DNA of 64,000 bases. It comes from Actinocrispum wychmicini (GTDB taxonomy: Bacteria > Actinomycetota > Actinomycetes > Mycobacteriales > Pseudonocardiaceae). The position numbers and the translations under genes were made by a program. Positions 53,872 to 62,139 of the stretch are shown here, in pieces (the first letter of the stretch is position 1; each line of letters begins with the position of its first letter). The DNA lies in the NCBI RefSeq assembly GCF_004345645.1, contig NZ_SLWS01000022.1, positions 62,001 to 126,000 on the forward strand, written 5' to 3'. The notes under the pieces were generated by a model. The model saw only the letters and a program-made list of their open reading frames with translations. It was not told the DNA's origin and did no database searches.

Positions 53872-54704
53872 CGCCGGCCCACCACCTCGGCCCGGATCAG
53901 CCACAGGCGGTTCGCGCTGCGCCGGTCCTTCGGCTGCACCTGGTAGGGCCAGCGCTGTTCACCGGCGCCGGGCTCGCCGGGCTGCTTCAGTTCGCGCACC
54001 TTCCAGCCGGTCCGGGCCAGGAACTCCTCCGGCTCGTCCGTACCGAACCGCCATGGCCTGCCGTCGGCGACCATCGCGTCCAGGAACGACCGCGAGAACG
54101 GGTTGCGCAGGATCGCGCCGCCCAGGATGTCCACTTCCAGCCGGCTGCCCGCCGCCGAGGCGTCGGCCAGCGTGGTGAACAACTCGGCGGCCTGCTCGTG
54201 GGTGAGGAAGAACGTGACGGCCTCGACGATCCACAGGGTCGGCCGGTCCGGGTCGAACCCCGCGCGAACCAGGTCGGGCAGCCACTGGGTGGTGAGGTCG
54301 GCCGCGACCGTCCGGCGTGGCACCTTGGGGCGCGCGCCGAGCAGGTCGAGCCGCCGCTGCTTCTCCTCGATGAGGGTGTCGTGGTCCACTTCGTACACCA
54401 CCACACCGTCCGGCCAGTCCAGCCGGAACGCCCTGGTGTCCATGCCGGCGGCGAGCAGCACGACCTGTTCGATGCCGTCCCGCGGCCGCAGGCTCATGAT
54501 GCCGTCGTCGAGGAACTTCGTGCGGATGCAGATGAACGGTTGCAGGCCGCCGTTGGCGTACTTCTCCAGCAGTTCGAACCCGTGCGGCACAGCCAGATCC
54601 CGGGCCAGCGGGTCGACGAACAACGCGTCCTGCCGTTCCGACTCGATGGCCCGCGCCGCCGCCATCCACTGTGCGGTGTAGGACACCGGTCGCAGCGCCG
54701 TCAT
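53868..54704 (-). CDS. SAM-dependent methyltransferase (TIGR00027/LCMT-like family)
   Basis: This 278-residue protein shows the family marks EQVVLLAAGMDTRAFRLDWPDGVVVYEVDHDTLIEEKQRR (SAM pocket, residues ~65-105 from MTALRP) and WIVEAVTFFLTHEQAAEL. The family is related to leucine carboxyl methyltransferase and usually O-methylates small natural products or carboxylates. Start ATG 54704 lies within ATGA shared with the ACP1 stop. In this operon it would methylate an oxygen (enol, hydroxylamine or carboxyl) of the carrier-bound unit; which one cannot be told. Confidence 0.88.
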   Translation of the reverse strand: MTALRPVSYTAQWMAAARAIESERQDALFVDPLARDLAVPHGFELLEKYANGGLQPFICIRTKFLDDGIMSLRPRDGIEQVVLLAAGMDTRAFRLDWPDGVVVYEVDHDTLIEEKQRRLDLLGARPKVPRRTVAADLTTQWLPDLVRAGFDPDRPTLWIVEAVTFFLTHEQAAELFTTLADASAAGSRLEVDILGGAILRNPFSRSFLDAMVADGRPWRFGTDEPEEFLARTGWKVRELKQPGEPGAGEQRWPYQVQPKDRRSANRLWLIRAEVVGRR

Positions 54705-54946
54705 GCCGCACCCCGGGTGAAGAACGCCTTGTCGATGGCGGAGATGGTCTGGAAGTCCGCCAGGTCGATGGTGTCGAAGTCGATCTCGGCCCCGCTGGCC
54801 CCCTCGATCACGTAGACCAGCTCGATGAAGGACAACGAGTCGACGAGCCGGCTCTCGATCAGGTTCACGTCCGGCCCGACGTCGTCGAGTTCCGGGTGCC
54901 GGCCGAGAATCCACTCCCGGACCTGGTCAACGCTTGACGTGGTCAT
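54701..54946 (-). CDS. Acyl/aminoacyl carrier protein (ACP1)
   Basis: An 81-residue acidic carrier protein with the phosphopantetheine attachment serine at residue 37 in LVDSLSFIELVYVIEGASG. It directly follows the amino acid:[carrier protein] ligase gene with a 4-base overlap (ATGA), the usual pairing for these enzymes, so it is the probable receiver of the activated amino acid. Confidence 0.94.
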   Translation of the reverse strand: MTTSSVDQVREWILGRHPELDDVGPDVNLIESRLVDSLSFIELVYVIEGASGAEIDFDTIDLADFQTISAIDKAFFTRGAA

Positions 54947-55767
54947 GTGTTTCCCCTCTGTACCGCCGCGTGCGCGGCGTCGACGTCACCGTCGTGCTGG
55001 TCCACCAACACCGCGAGCCAGCGCTCCAGTCCAAAAGCGACACAGCTGGTGTACGCGTGCTCGCCGCTGTCGCGCAGCCGGATGTCACATCGTTCGCCGA
55101 AGAAGTTCCGATGGGTGTTCACCGAGGCGATGGCCAGGCCGTCGTGGTGGAACTCGTACTTGACCGGACTGAGCCGCTGCAGCAGGGCCCGCGAGTCGTC
55201 AGGAGTGAAGAACGGGTCGCTGGCGGCGACCATGTCCAACCGCAGGCCGGCCGCGGCGGCGAACTGCTCGATCCGTTCGGTGAACCTGGTGATCGTCCGC
55301 TGGGTGTGCGCGAACGTGCCCAGCGCGACGATCTCCCGCATCTGGAAACTGGCCAGCCGCCGCAGGCCGGTGTGCCGTTCCTCGTTGCGGAAGCAGCGGT
55401 TCACCAGGGTGACGAGGGTGTCCTGGTCGAGCAGTCCGCCCTCGTGGTACAGGTAGGCGCCGAAACACGTGGCGTGCGGCAGGCCGTACGCAGCCTCCCG
55501 CATGTCCGTCGGCGCGAAGCGGCCGTCGACCGGTTTGCCGGTCGCCTCGATCGGGCCGGCCACCAGGGCGAGCTGCGGGAAGTTCAGGTACACGTCGAAC
55601 TTCTCCAGATCGGTCACCGGATACAACGGCGGGGCGCTGATCTCCGCCGCGCCCGCCTGGACCGCCCAGCCACGGAATGTCCGGTCGAGCTCACGGACGA
55701 CAGCGGTCTCGCGCGGGTCGAGAATGGCGAGCGCCGGGCTGCCGTCCACGCCTGTCAGCCTGGTCAT
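54943..55767 (-). CDS. Amino acid:[carrier protein] ligase (class II aaRS-like)
   Basis: This 274-residue protein is a class II aminoacyl-tRNA synthetase catalytic core without a tRNA-binding domain. Motif 2 is seen as FRNEERHTGLRRLASFQMRE. The zinc triad typical of the atypical SerRS and Bll0957-type ligases is present as Cys101, Glu145 and Cys242, with spacing (44 and 97) close to Bll0957. These enzymes adenylate a small amino acid, usually glycine or alanine, and load it on a carrier protein rather than tRNA. The start is ATG 55767 in an ATGA overlap with the upstream gene; the open frame upstream is not this gene. Substrate choice cannot be read by eye. Confidence 0.9.
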   Translation of the reverse strand: MTRLTGVDGSPALAILDPRETAVVRELDRTFRGWAVQAGAAEISAPPLYPVTDLEKFDVYLNFPQLALVAGPIEATGKPVDGRFAPTDMREAAYGLPHATCFGAYLYHEGGLLDQDTLVTLVNRCFRNEERHTGLRRLASFQMREIVALGTFAHTQRTITRFTERIEQFAAAAGLRLDMVAASDPFFTPDDSRALLQRLSPVKYEFHHDGLAIASVNTHRNFFGERCDIRLRDSGEHAYTSCVAFGLERWLAVLVDQHDGDVDAAHAAVQRGNT

Positions 55768-56639
55768 CGCAGGATTCCCGTGTTCCGCAGATACTTGATC
55801 GTCTTGCGGAACACCTGGTCCTCGGCCTCGACGCGAGCGGGCGAGGCGAGCAGCGTCTGGCGCAGGTCGTGCGGGTCCGCGATGCCGGCGTCCCGGTAGA
55901 CCTGGGGATTGAACAACGACTCGAAGCTGTGCGTCAGGTACCGCTGGACGTACGTCGAGATGCCCGCCAGCTGCTCCTCGGTCGCGGTCCGCTGCACGTC
56001 GGCGAAGAGCAGTTCGACGAGTTCCCGCCCGAACGCGATGTGCCGGGACTCGTCCTGGTGGTGGATCCGGTTGATGGCGCGGATCGTCTCGTGCAGCCGG
56101 TCGTCCTTGGCCATCCGCGAGTTGTAGTGGTCGACCAGTTCCTCGAAGATCAGGATCCGGACGAACACGAGCAGGCTCGCCACGTCCGGCGTCGTCTCGG
56201 CGAGGGCGGGGACGCCGCCGCCCGGCTGCCGGTAGATCTTCCGCCCGTACCGCAGGCAGAACTCGGCGAAGAACCACATGTGCTCGTTCTCCTCACCGAT
56301 GAAGTGGTGGAAGAACTCCGACGGCGTCTCGAAGCCGGCGGTGTGGATCCGCCGGACCACCTCGATGAGCAGTTCCCGGATGCCATGCACGTTGAGGCTG
56401 TAGAAGTTCACGCTCTCGTACCGCGACAACGTGAACAGCTGCTCCTGGCTGAACGTCCGGGCGGCGTCGCTGCCGTAGGTGGTGGTCAGCTCGGGACTCA
56501 TCCACCAGATGTTCTCCGGCAGGCTGTCCGGCCAGTCGAACAGCCGGTACGGGTTGTAGTAGTCGTCGATGGACTTCGACGAGAGGCGGTCGAGAATGCC
56601 GCGGAACCGGTCATCGTGGTGGATGACATCGTCGATCAT
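55764..56639 (-). CDS. AurF/CmlI-like diiron N-oxygenase
   Basis: This 291-residue helical protein carries a complete set of candidate diiron ligands in the AurF order: Glu75 (SRYES), Glu117-x-x-His120 (EENEH), Glu166 or Glu167 (FEELVDHY), and His193-x3-Glu197-x2-His200 (HHQDESRH). AurF and CmlI oxidise aryl amines to nitroso or nitro groups. Next to an aminoacyl-carrier ligase, the natural guess is N-oxygenation (to hydroxylamine, oxime, nitroso or nitro) of an amine on the carrier or of a later product. C-hydroxylation is an alternative. It is the first gene of the ten-gene operon, reading left from the divergent promoter. Confidence 0.85.
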   Translation of the reverse strand: MIDDVIHHDDRFRGILDRLSSKSIDDYYNPYRLFDWPDSLPENIWWMSPELTTTYGSDAARTFSQEQLFTLSRYESVNFYSLNVHGIRELLIEVVRRIHTAGFETPSEFFHHFIGEENEHMWFFAEFCLRYGRKIYRQPGGGVPALAETTPDVASLLVFVRILIFEELVDHYNSRMAKDDRLHETIRAINRIHHQDESRHIAFGRELVELLFADVQRTATEEQLAGISTYVQRYLTHSFESLFNPQVYRDAGIADPHDLRQTLLASPARVEAEDQVFRKTIKYLRNTGILR

Positions 56640-56929
56640 GCGGGAGTGCCTCCGTTCGCCCGTGTCCGGGCTCAGGTATCACACACCGAAAGCTAGGCAC
56701 GGCAACGGAACCGATCAACGCCCGGAACAGGCGTGGCCGCTACCGGTCACTCGCCGGGGACGGCCGCGGGGCCGCTTCCGGTCACGCGCGCCCGGCCCGC
56801 CGATCCGTTCCCGCTGTTGGCCGGCGCGACGGCGGCCGTTTTCGGTCACGACGTGGTCGGCCGCGGCCGGCCGACCCTAGGTTGAGCATGGTTTGGACCA
56901 TTGCAGGGTTCTCAGTGACGAGGTGAGCC
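56640..56929. promoter_or_regulatory. 290-bp divergent promoter region
   Basis: This gap separates the diiron oxygenase gene (leftward) from the condensation-enzyme gene (rightward), so it must drive both operons. It contains three 16-bp direct repeats (56735-56849). No gene is seen; no -10/-35 pair is clear. Confidence 0.6.
56735..56849. promoter_or_regulatory. Three 16-bp direct repeats, probable operator
   Basis: GGCCGCTACCGGTCAC (56735-56750), GGCCGCTTCCGGTCAC (56770-56785) and GGCCGTTTTCGGTCAC (56834-56849) occur in the same orientation, with start-to-start spacing of 35 and 64 bases. Their placement in the divergent promoter fits an activator site array; the LuxR-type regulator at 59907-60935 is a candidate binder, by proximity only. 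Confidence 0.65.
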
Positions 56930-58681
56930 GTGTCCTACCTCTCGGCGCCGTACCAATTGGCGCGTTCTCCGGGACAAGCCGAACGGTCCGGTCCATTGGC
57001 GTTCGGGCACGCGAACATCCTGCGTGCCGTCACCGTCGACGACGATCAGACCCGCGACATTCTCGCCATGGTGTTCGCCGCGCCCCCTGGCCCGCCGCGG
57101 CGGGTCGTCGACCTGGTCGGGGTCCTGCTCGAACGGCACGAGTCGCTGCGCACCAGGTATCGCTTCAAACCCATTGTGACGCAACATGTCGCCGCCACGG
57201 GTGAGTTGGTGGTCGAGGTGGTCGAGGCCGGCACCGATCCGTTCGGGACCGCGGTGGCGACAGCGCGGCGCCTTCGGGTGCGGCCCTTCGACTTCGAAGC
57301 CGCGCCGCCGCTGCGGGCGGCGGTCGTGACCCAGGACGGTGTCGCCCAGTACCTGGTGTGGGTGGTCAGTCATGTCGCGATGGACGCCGCCGCCTGCGAG
57401 ATCCTGTTGCGGGAGTGGACCGCCCTGGCGTCCGGCCGTCCGCTGCCGCCGGCCGGCCCGCAGCCGCTTGACGTCGTCGAGCTCGAACGGACGCCGCCAG
57501 TGCGACGGCTCACTTCGGGCGCGACGAAGTACTGGGCCTCCCGAATGCGGCACGTGCCGCAGGCCATGTTCCCGTTGTCCGCCCGCGTCACGGCGACCCG
57601 CGACGACTGGCATCCCGGCCTACGGATCCGGTCCCGTACGGCCATGACACATCTGGCGGACATCGCGGCACGGACCAGCGCCAGCCACTCCGTGATCATG
57701 CTCGCCGCGGTCAACGCGATCGTCTGCCACTACACCGGGCAGTCGACCTGCGTCACCACATCGCTGTCCGGCAACAGGGTTCTCCGCCGGCTACGGGACT
57801 TCTTCGGGTCGCTGTCGCAGGACGCCCTGCTGTCAGTCCCCGTGCCCGAGACAGGCACCTTCGACGAACTCGTGCGCGATGTCCGCGCTGCTGCGTTGGC
57901 GGCTTACCGGGCCGGATGGTTCGACCCTGCGGAAGTGTGGTCCGCCATCACGGAGGCGAGCGCGCAACGCGGCATCTGCTACGCGCGGGACCTCGTCTTC
58001 AACGACATGAGCCAACTGTCCAGCGGTGCCGACTTCGTCACCGCGTCGGCACAGTCGCGGCTGCCCGCGGTGTGGTTGCCCGGCGAGGACGACCTCACCG
58101 TCAACGAGTCCGATGTGGACGCCAGTCTGCGGCCGCAGCCGGCGGAGAACATCCCGTGCCGGCTCGTGGTGTACGTGTACCGGCTGGACACGGAACTGGA
58201 CGTGATCCTGCACGTCGATCCCGCGTGTATGGACGCGGGCGAACTCGCTGAGTTCGGTCGTTTCCTGCTTCGGTTGCTGCGTGCGGCGGCCGAGTCCGAC
58301 GTGCCCGTCAAGGACCTGCCCGCGCTCACCACGTTGACCCCGTTGACCTACGGCGAGGGCTGGTTCCTCGTCGACTCCTGCTGGGTGGAGATCGACGCGG
58401 TACGCGACCTGCTCGCCGAGGTCCTCGGTGACCGGCCGCATTTCGTAAGTGTGCTGCCCGACCAGCGGATCGGCCACCGCGTGACGTGCCATCTCGCGGG
58501 CCCCGCGGACATCGAGGACATCCATCGGCGGTGCGTGGCGGCGCTGCCCGGCCGAGTCACCGTGGTCGCGCCGCACGAGTACGTGGTCTGTGCGGAGGTA
58601 CCACCGGATCCGAACGGTTGGGCGACCGCGCCGGTCATCGCCCGTGGCGACGGAAGGCCTGCGGGGAGTGGCCTCGAATGA
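56930..58681 (+). CDS. Free-standing NRPS condensation-domain enzyme with A-domain-like tail
   Basis: This 583-residue protein has an NRPS condensation fold. The HHxxxDG motif appears as SHVAMDA (Ser147, His148, Asp152), keeping the catalytic second histidine and the aspartate but not the first histidine or glycine. Later core motifs resemble C-domain RDFFGSLSQDALLSVPV. The last ~110 residues (VEIDAVRDLLAEVLGDRPHF ... LPGRVTVVAPHEYVVC) look like the C-terminal subdomain of an adenylation domain with the rest missing. Stand-alone C enzymes such as SgcC5 join a carrier-bound acyl group to an alcohol or amine, so this is the candidate for attaching the operon product to the macrolide or its sugar. 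GTG start with GAGGTGA upstream; ATGA overlap with the exporter gene. Confidence 0.8.
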   Translation: MSYLSAPYQLARSPGQAERSGPLAFGHANILRAVTVDDDQTRDILAMVFAAPPGPPRRVVDLVGVLLERHESLRTRYRFKPIVTQHVAATGELVVEVVEAGTDPFGTAVATARRLRVRPFDFEAAPPLRAAVVTQDGVAQYLVWVVSHVAMDAAACEILLREWTALASGRPLPPAGPQPLDVVELERTPPVRRLTSGATKYWASRMRHVPQAMFPLSARVTATRDDWHPGLRIRSRTAMTHLADIAARTSASHSVIMLAAVNAIVCHYTGQSTCVTTSLSGNRVLRRLRDFFGSLSQDALLSVPVPETGTFDELVRDVRAAALAAYRAGWFDPAEVWSAITEASAQRGICYARDLVFNDMSQLSSGADFVTASAQSRLPAVWLPGEDDLTVNESDVDASLRPQPAENIPCRLVVYVYRLDTELDVILHVDPACMDAGELAEFGRFLLRLLRAAAESDVPVKDLPALTTLTPLTYGEGWFLVDSCWVEIDAVRDLLAEVLGDRPHFVSVLPDQRIGHRVTCHLAGPADIEDIHRRCVAALPGRVTVVAPHEYVVCAEVPPDPNGWATAPVIARGDGRPAGSGLE

Positions 58682-59895
58682 CCACCGACACCGAGTCGTT
58701 GCCCCGGACTTCCTTGTGGTCCGCCAACTTCCAGTTGTATCTCGGCGCACGGTCGACGTCGATGCTCGGCGACGCCATGCTTCCGGTCGCCCTGTCGGTG
58801 GGTGTGCTCGCGGCCGGCTACGGCATCGCGGGGGTGGGATACGCCCTGGGCGCCTGGATGGGGGCGCTCGCGGCGTGCATGCTCATCGGTGGTGTCCTCG
58901 CCGACCGGTTGGGGCCCAGACGGTTGATGGTGTTCGCCGACCTCGTGCGGCTCGTCGTGCAGGCCGGGATGGCGTTCGCGTTCGTGGTGGGCGTGCCGTC
59001 GTTGTGGCTGATTCTTGTGCTGCAGGCGTGCAGCGGTGTGGCGACGGCGTTGTTCCAGCCCGGTGTCGCGAGCATGGTGCCGAAGGTCGCCGACGACGTG
59101 CAACGCGCCAACGGCGTGCTCCGGATCGCCGAGGCGTTGGCCGGCGTGCTCGGTCCCGCGTTGGGCGGTGTCCTGGTCAGCGTGTTCGGTCCGGGCACGG
59201 TCTTCGGCATCTACGCCGCGACGTACGGGATCAGCGCCGGTTGCCTGATGGCACTGCGCATCGCGCCGGCGCCGGCGGAACGGACCGCGCAGTCGTACCG
59301 GAGTCAACTCGTCGAAGGCTGGCGGGACTTCCGGTCCCGCGCCTGGCTCTGGGGGGTGATCTCGATCTGGCTGGTGTACGGCAGCCTGGTGCCTGGGGTC
59401 GCACTGCCGGTCGTGGCCGGCATCGTCACCGGCGACGACGGCTCCACCGGGCTCGGGATCGGGATGGCGGCGTTCGGCGCGGGCGGCGTGCTCGGCGGCT
59501 GGGTGGCGATGCGGACGAAACCGCTGCGGCCCTTGGCGTCGGGTGCCATCGGCTGGGCGCTGTTCTGCCTGTATCCGGTCGTTCCGGTCCTGCGGCCCGG
59601 GGTGCCGCTGCTGTGCGTCGGATGGCTGCTCGCGGGTGCCGGGCTGGCCTACTGGCAGGTGATCTGGGCGACCACGGTGCAGACCAAGATCCCCGGCGAG
59701 TTGCTGAACCGGGTGTACGCCTACGACGTCTGCGGCTCCCTGGTGGCGTTGACGCTCGGCCGGCTGCTGGCCGGCCCGCTGACCGGACTGTTCGGCGCGT
59801 CGAACCTGATGCTGATCTCCACGGCGTTCGGCCTGCTGTGCACCGGCGCGTTGCTCGCCGCGCCGGCCATCCGTCGACTGGAACGTGTGAACTAG
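58678..59895 (+). CDS. MFS transporter (drug exporter type)
   Basis: A 405-residue major facilitator with about 12 membrane helices and the loop 2-3 motif GGVLADRLGPRRLMV (motif A like). Its layout is that of the MFS_3/enterobactin-exporter group found in many antibiotic clusters. It is translationally coupled to the condensation-enzyme gene (ATGA) and probably exports the product or an intermediate. Confidence 0.9.
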   Translation: MTTDTESLPRTSLWSANFQLYLGARSTSMLGDAMLPVALSVGVLAAGYGIAGVGYALGAWMGALAACMLIGGVLADRLGPRRLMVFADLVRLVVQAGMAFAFVVGVPSLWLILVLQACSGVATALFQPGVASMVPKVADDVQRANGVLRIAEALAGVLGPALGGVLVSVFGPGTVFGIYAATYGISAGCLMALRIAPAPAERTAQSYRSQLVEGWRDFRSRAWLWGVISIWLVYGSLVPGVALPVVAGIVTGDDGSTGLGIGMAAFGAGGVLGGWVAMRTKPLRPLASGAIGWALFCLYPVVPVLRPGVPLLCVGWLLAGAGLAYWQVIWATTVQTKIPGELLNRVYAYDVCGSLVALTLGRLLAGPLTGLFGASNLMLISTAFGLLCTGALLAAPAIRRLERVN

Positions 59896-59906
59896 AAGGG
59901 GGATCC

Positions 59907-60935
59907 ATGGCAGTGCCGACGGAAACGGAACCAGCCGGCGCCTTAGCCGAAACGTCCGATGTGGACGATTTCGTGATCAGGACCTACGAGCACATCGCGG
60001 CCAATCCCGGCATGGCCCTGGCGGGCTGCGCCGAGCGGCTGTCGGCGCGGCGGACCGACGTCGAGCGAGCCGTCGACCGGTTGCGGCACCTGGGTCTTGT
60101 CACGGGTGACCGGCCGGTCGCGGTGAGCCCGGACACCGCCCGGATGGCCCTGTTGCTCCCGCTGGAGCAGATCATCCGCGACCGCAGCCGGCAGCTCGCG
60201 GATTGCCTGCGGTGGTCGCGGCCGTTCGAGGACGCCTTCGACCGGGCCAGGCGGGGCGCGGGGCCGGCCGTGACCCGCCTTGGCCTCGACGAGACCGAAG
60301 CCCTGCTCACCGAAGCGGCCCGCCGGTGCACGGCCGAACTGGTCATGATGCAGTCGTGCGTCGCCCAGGAACCCCCGGCGGCGCGGTGTGCCCGACCGCT
60401 TGTGCTTGACACCGCGCGGCGGGGCGTACCGGTACGGTTGCTGTACCCGCACTCGGGTCGCGGCGACACTGTGACTCGTTCCTATCTGCACGAGGTGACC
60501 GCGTCGAGCGGCCAGGTCCGCACCTGTGACGACATCTTCGACCGCTTCGTCGTCTTCGACAGTTCGACCGCGTTCATCCTGACCTCGGGTGACGAGGCCG
60601 GGTGCGCGGCCGCCGTGATCCACGAACCCATCGTCATCCGTTTCCTGCTGCGCATCCACGACCACGTCTGGCAGTCCGCCACGCGGTTCACCCTGCGGCA
60701 GTCCGGGTACGGCAACGCGTTGGGAGTGCTGAAGTCCAGCATTCTCGACCTGCTCGCGGCCGGCCTCACCGACGACGTCATCGCCCGCCGGGTGGGCATG
60801 TCCGAACGTACGTTGCGCAGGCACATCGCCGCCATCATGCGGGACATGTCGGTGGGCAGCCGGTTCCAGGCCGGCGTCGCCGCCGCCAGTGCCGGCCTGC
60901 TCGGCTCCGGTACGCCTGCTCACGACCATTTCTGA
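59907..60935 (+). CDS. LuxR-type regulator with TrmB-like N-terminal HTH
   Basis: This 342-residue protein has an N-terminal winged-helix resembling TrmB (VIRTYEHIAANPGMALAGCAERLSARRTDVERAVDRLRHLGLV), a middle region of the kind seen in phospholipase D-like effector sensors, and a C-terminal LuxR HTH (ILDLLAAGLTDDVIARRVGMSERTLRRHIAAIM). This type is widespread in actinobacterial peptide and polyketide clusters. Start ATG 59907 with AAGGGGG just upstream (59896-59902). It is in the same operon as the exporter and may act on the triple repeat in the divergent promoter. Confidence 0.88.
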   Translation: MAVPTETEPAGALAETSDVDDFVIRTYEHIAANPGMALAGCAERLSARRTDVERAVDRLRHLGLVTGDRPVAVSPDTARMALLLPLEQIIRDRSRQLADCLRWSRPFEDAFDRARRGAGPAVTRLGLDETEALLTEAARRCTAELVMMQSCVAQEPPAARCARPLVLDTARRGVPVRLLYPHSGRGDTVTRSYLHEVTASSGQVRTCDDIFDRFVVFDSSTAFILTSGDEAGCAAAVIHEPIVIRFLLRIHDHVWQSATRFTLRQSGYGNALGVLKSSILDLLAAGLTDDVIARRVGMSERTLRRHIAAIMRDMSVGSRFQAGVAAASAGLLGSGTPAHDHF

Positions 60936-60948
60936 TGGAGGAGATCCC

Positions 60949-62139
60949 GTGCGTTCCAGCAAGCCGGTAATCCTCGGCGGCAGCCCGCTGCTGGCCGACG
61001 AGGTGCCGCTGACCCGGCCGACGCTCACTGTCGACGAACAGATGAGCGCCGCCCTTGGCGAGATCCTGAACTCCGGCAGCCTCACCAAGGGCCGGCACCT
61101 GGCCGCCCTGGAACACAGGGTCAGCGAGTTCCTCGGGGTCGGCCACGCGGTGGCGGTGTCGAGCTGCACCAGCGGCCTCATCCTGGCGCTTCGCTGCCTC
61201 GGCCTGCGCGGCGAGGTCGTGCTGCCCAGTTTCACCTTCATGGCCACCGGTCACGCGGCGATGTGGAACGGTCTGACACCCGTGTTCGCCGACATCGACC
61301 CGGAGACCTTCGGGCTCGACCCGGAACGGGTCGACGACGAGATCACCGACCGGACGACCGCCCTGTTGGCGGCGCACACGTTCGGCGCGCCGTGCGACGT
61401 CGAGGCGCTGGCCAAGATCGCCGCGACACGGGGGATTCCGCTGGTCCTGGACGCCGCGCCGGGTTTCGGCGGGAGCTACCCGGACGGTTCGATGATCGGC
61501 ACCAAGGGCGCGGTGGAGGTTTTCAGCCTCAGCCCCACCAAGCCGTTCACCACCGGCGAGGGCGGCCTCATCACGACCGACGACGCGGACCTCGCCCGGG
61601 AACTGCGGATCGGTCGGGAGTACGGCAACAAAGGCGACTACGACAGTGCGTTCATTGGAATGAACGCTCGGATGCCGGAGCTGTCCGCGGCGCTCGGTCT
61701 GCACAGTCTGCCGCGCCTGCCGGAGATACTCGACCGCAGGAGGCGGCTGGCCGACCGGTACCGAACCGGTCTGTCTGATGTGGACGGTATCGGCTTCCAG
61801 CACGTGCACCCGGCGGCTCGCAGCACGTACAAGGATGTCTGCCTCACGGTCCACGTGCCGAAGTTCGGCGTCGGCCGGGACACCTTGGTCGAAGCGCTGC
61901 GAGCGGAGAAGGTCGCCACGCGGACCTACTACGACCCGCCGCTGCACCTGCAAACCGCTTACCAGGCAAGCGAAGCCCGCCACGGGTCGCTCCCGCACAC
62001 CGAGGAGCTCGCCCGGACCGCGGTCACCGTTCCGTTGTACGCGCACATGTCCGACCAGTTGGTGGACCGGATCTGCGACGTCATCCGCCGTATCCACGAG
62101 CACGGCGAGGAAATCACCGCACGAAAGGGATTATCGTGA
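60949..62139 (+). CDS. DegT/DnrJ aminotransferase (PseC-like)
   Basis: A 396-residue PLP-dependent sugar aminotransferase with GGSPLLADEVPLTRPT at the N-terminus, LVLDAAPGFGG for the pyridoxal aspartate region and FSLSPTKPFTTGEGG holding the PLP lysine. GTG 60949 follows GGAGGAG. It overlaps the next gene, a PseB-like 4,6-dehydratase, by 4 bases (GTGA), so the pair probably convert a UDP-HexNAc to a 4-amino-4,6-dideoxy sugar. It is clearly distinct in sequence from the aminotransferase at 44224-45432. Confidence 0.9.
   Translation: MRSSKPVILGGSPLLADEVPLTRPTLTVDEQMSAALGEILNSGSLTKGRHLAALEHRVSEFLGVGHAVAVSSCTSGLILALRCLGLRGEVVLPSFTFMATGHAAMWNGLTPVFADIDPETFGLDPERVDDEITDRTTALLAAHTFGAPCDVEALAKIAATRGIPLVLDAAPGFGGSYPDGSMIGTKGAVEVFSLSPTKPFTTGEGGLITTDDADLARELRIGREYGNKGDYDSAFIGMNARMPELSAALGLHSLPRLPEILDRRRRLADRYRTGLSDVDGIGFQHVHPAARSTYKDVCLTVHVPKFGVGRDTLVEALRAEKVATRTYYDPPLHLQTAYQASEARHGSLPHTEELARTAVTVPLYAHMSDQLVDRICDVIRRIHEHGEEITARKGLS

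Noticed and set aside
50473..54946. Standard dichloropyrrole (Clo/Cou/Plt-type) pathway
   Set aside because: A halogenase, carrier proteins and a FabH-like protein are present, but no prolyl adenylation enzyme or flavin prolyl dehydrogenase is seen, and an AurF-like oxygenase and aaRS-like ligase are present instead. It could still be a variant that shares the late steps.
54943..55767. A true seryl- or other aminoacyl-tRNA synthetase
   Set aside because: The protein is only 274 residues with no tRNA-binding arm, has the zinc triad of carrier-protein ligases and is coupled to a carrier protein gene.
56569..57204. Short plus-strand open frames across the divergent promoter
   Set aside because: They run through the 16-bp repeats and out of frame into the condensation gene, with Arg-rich translations typical of spurious frames.
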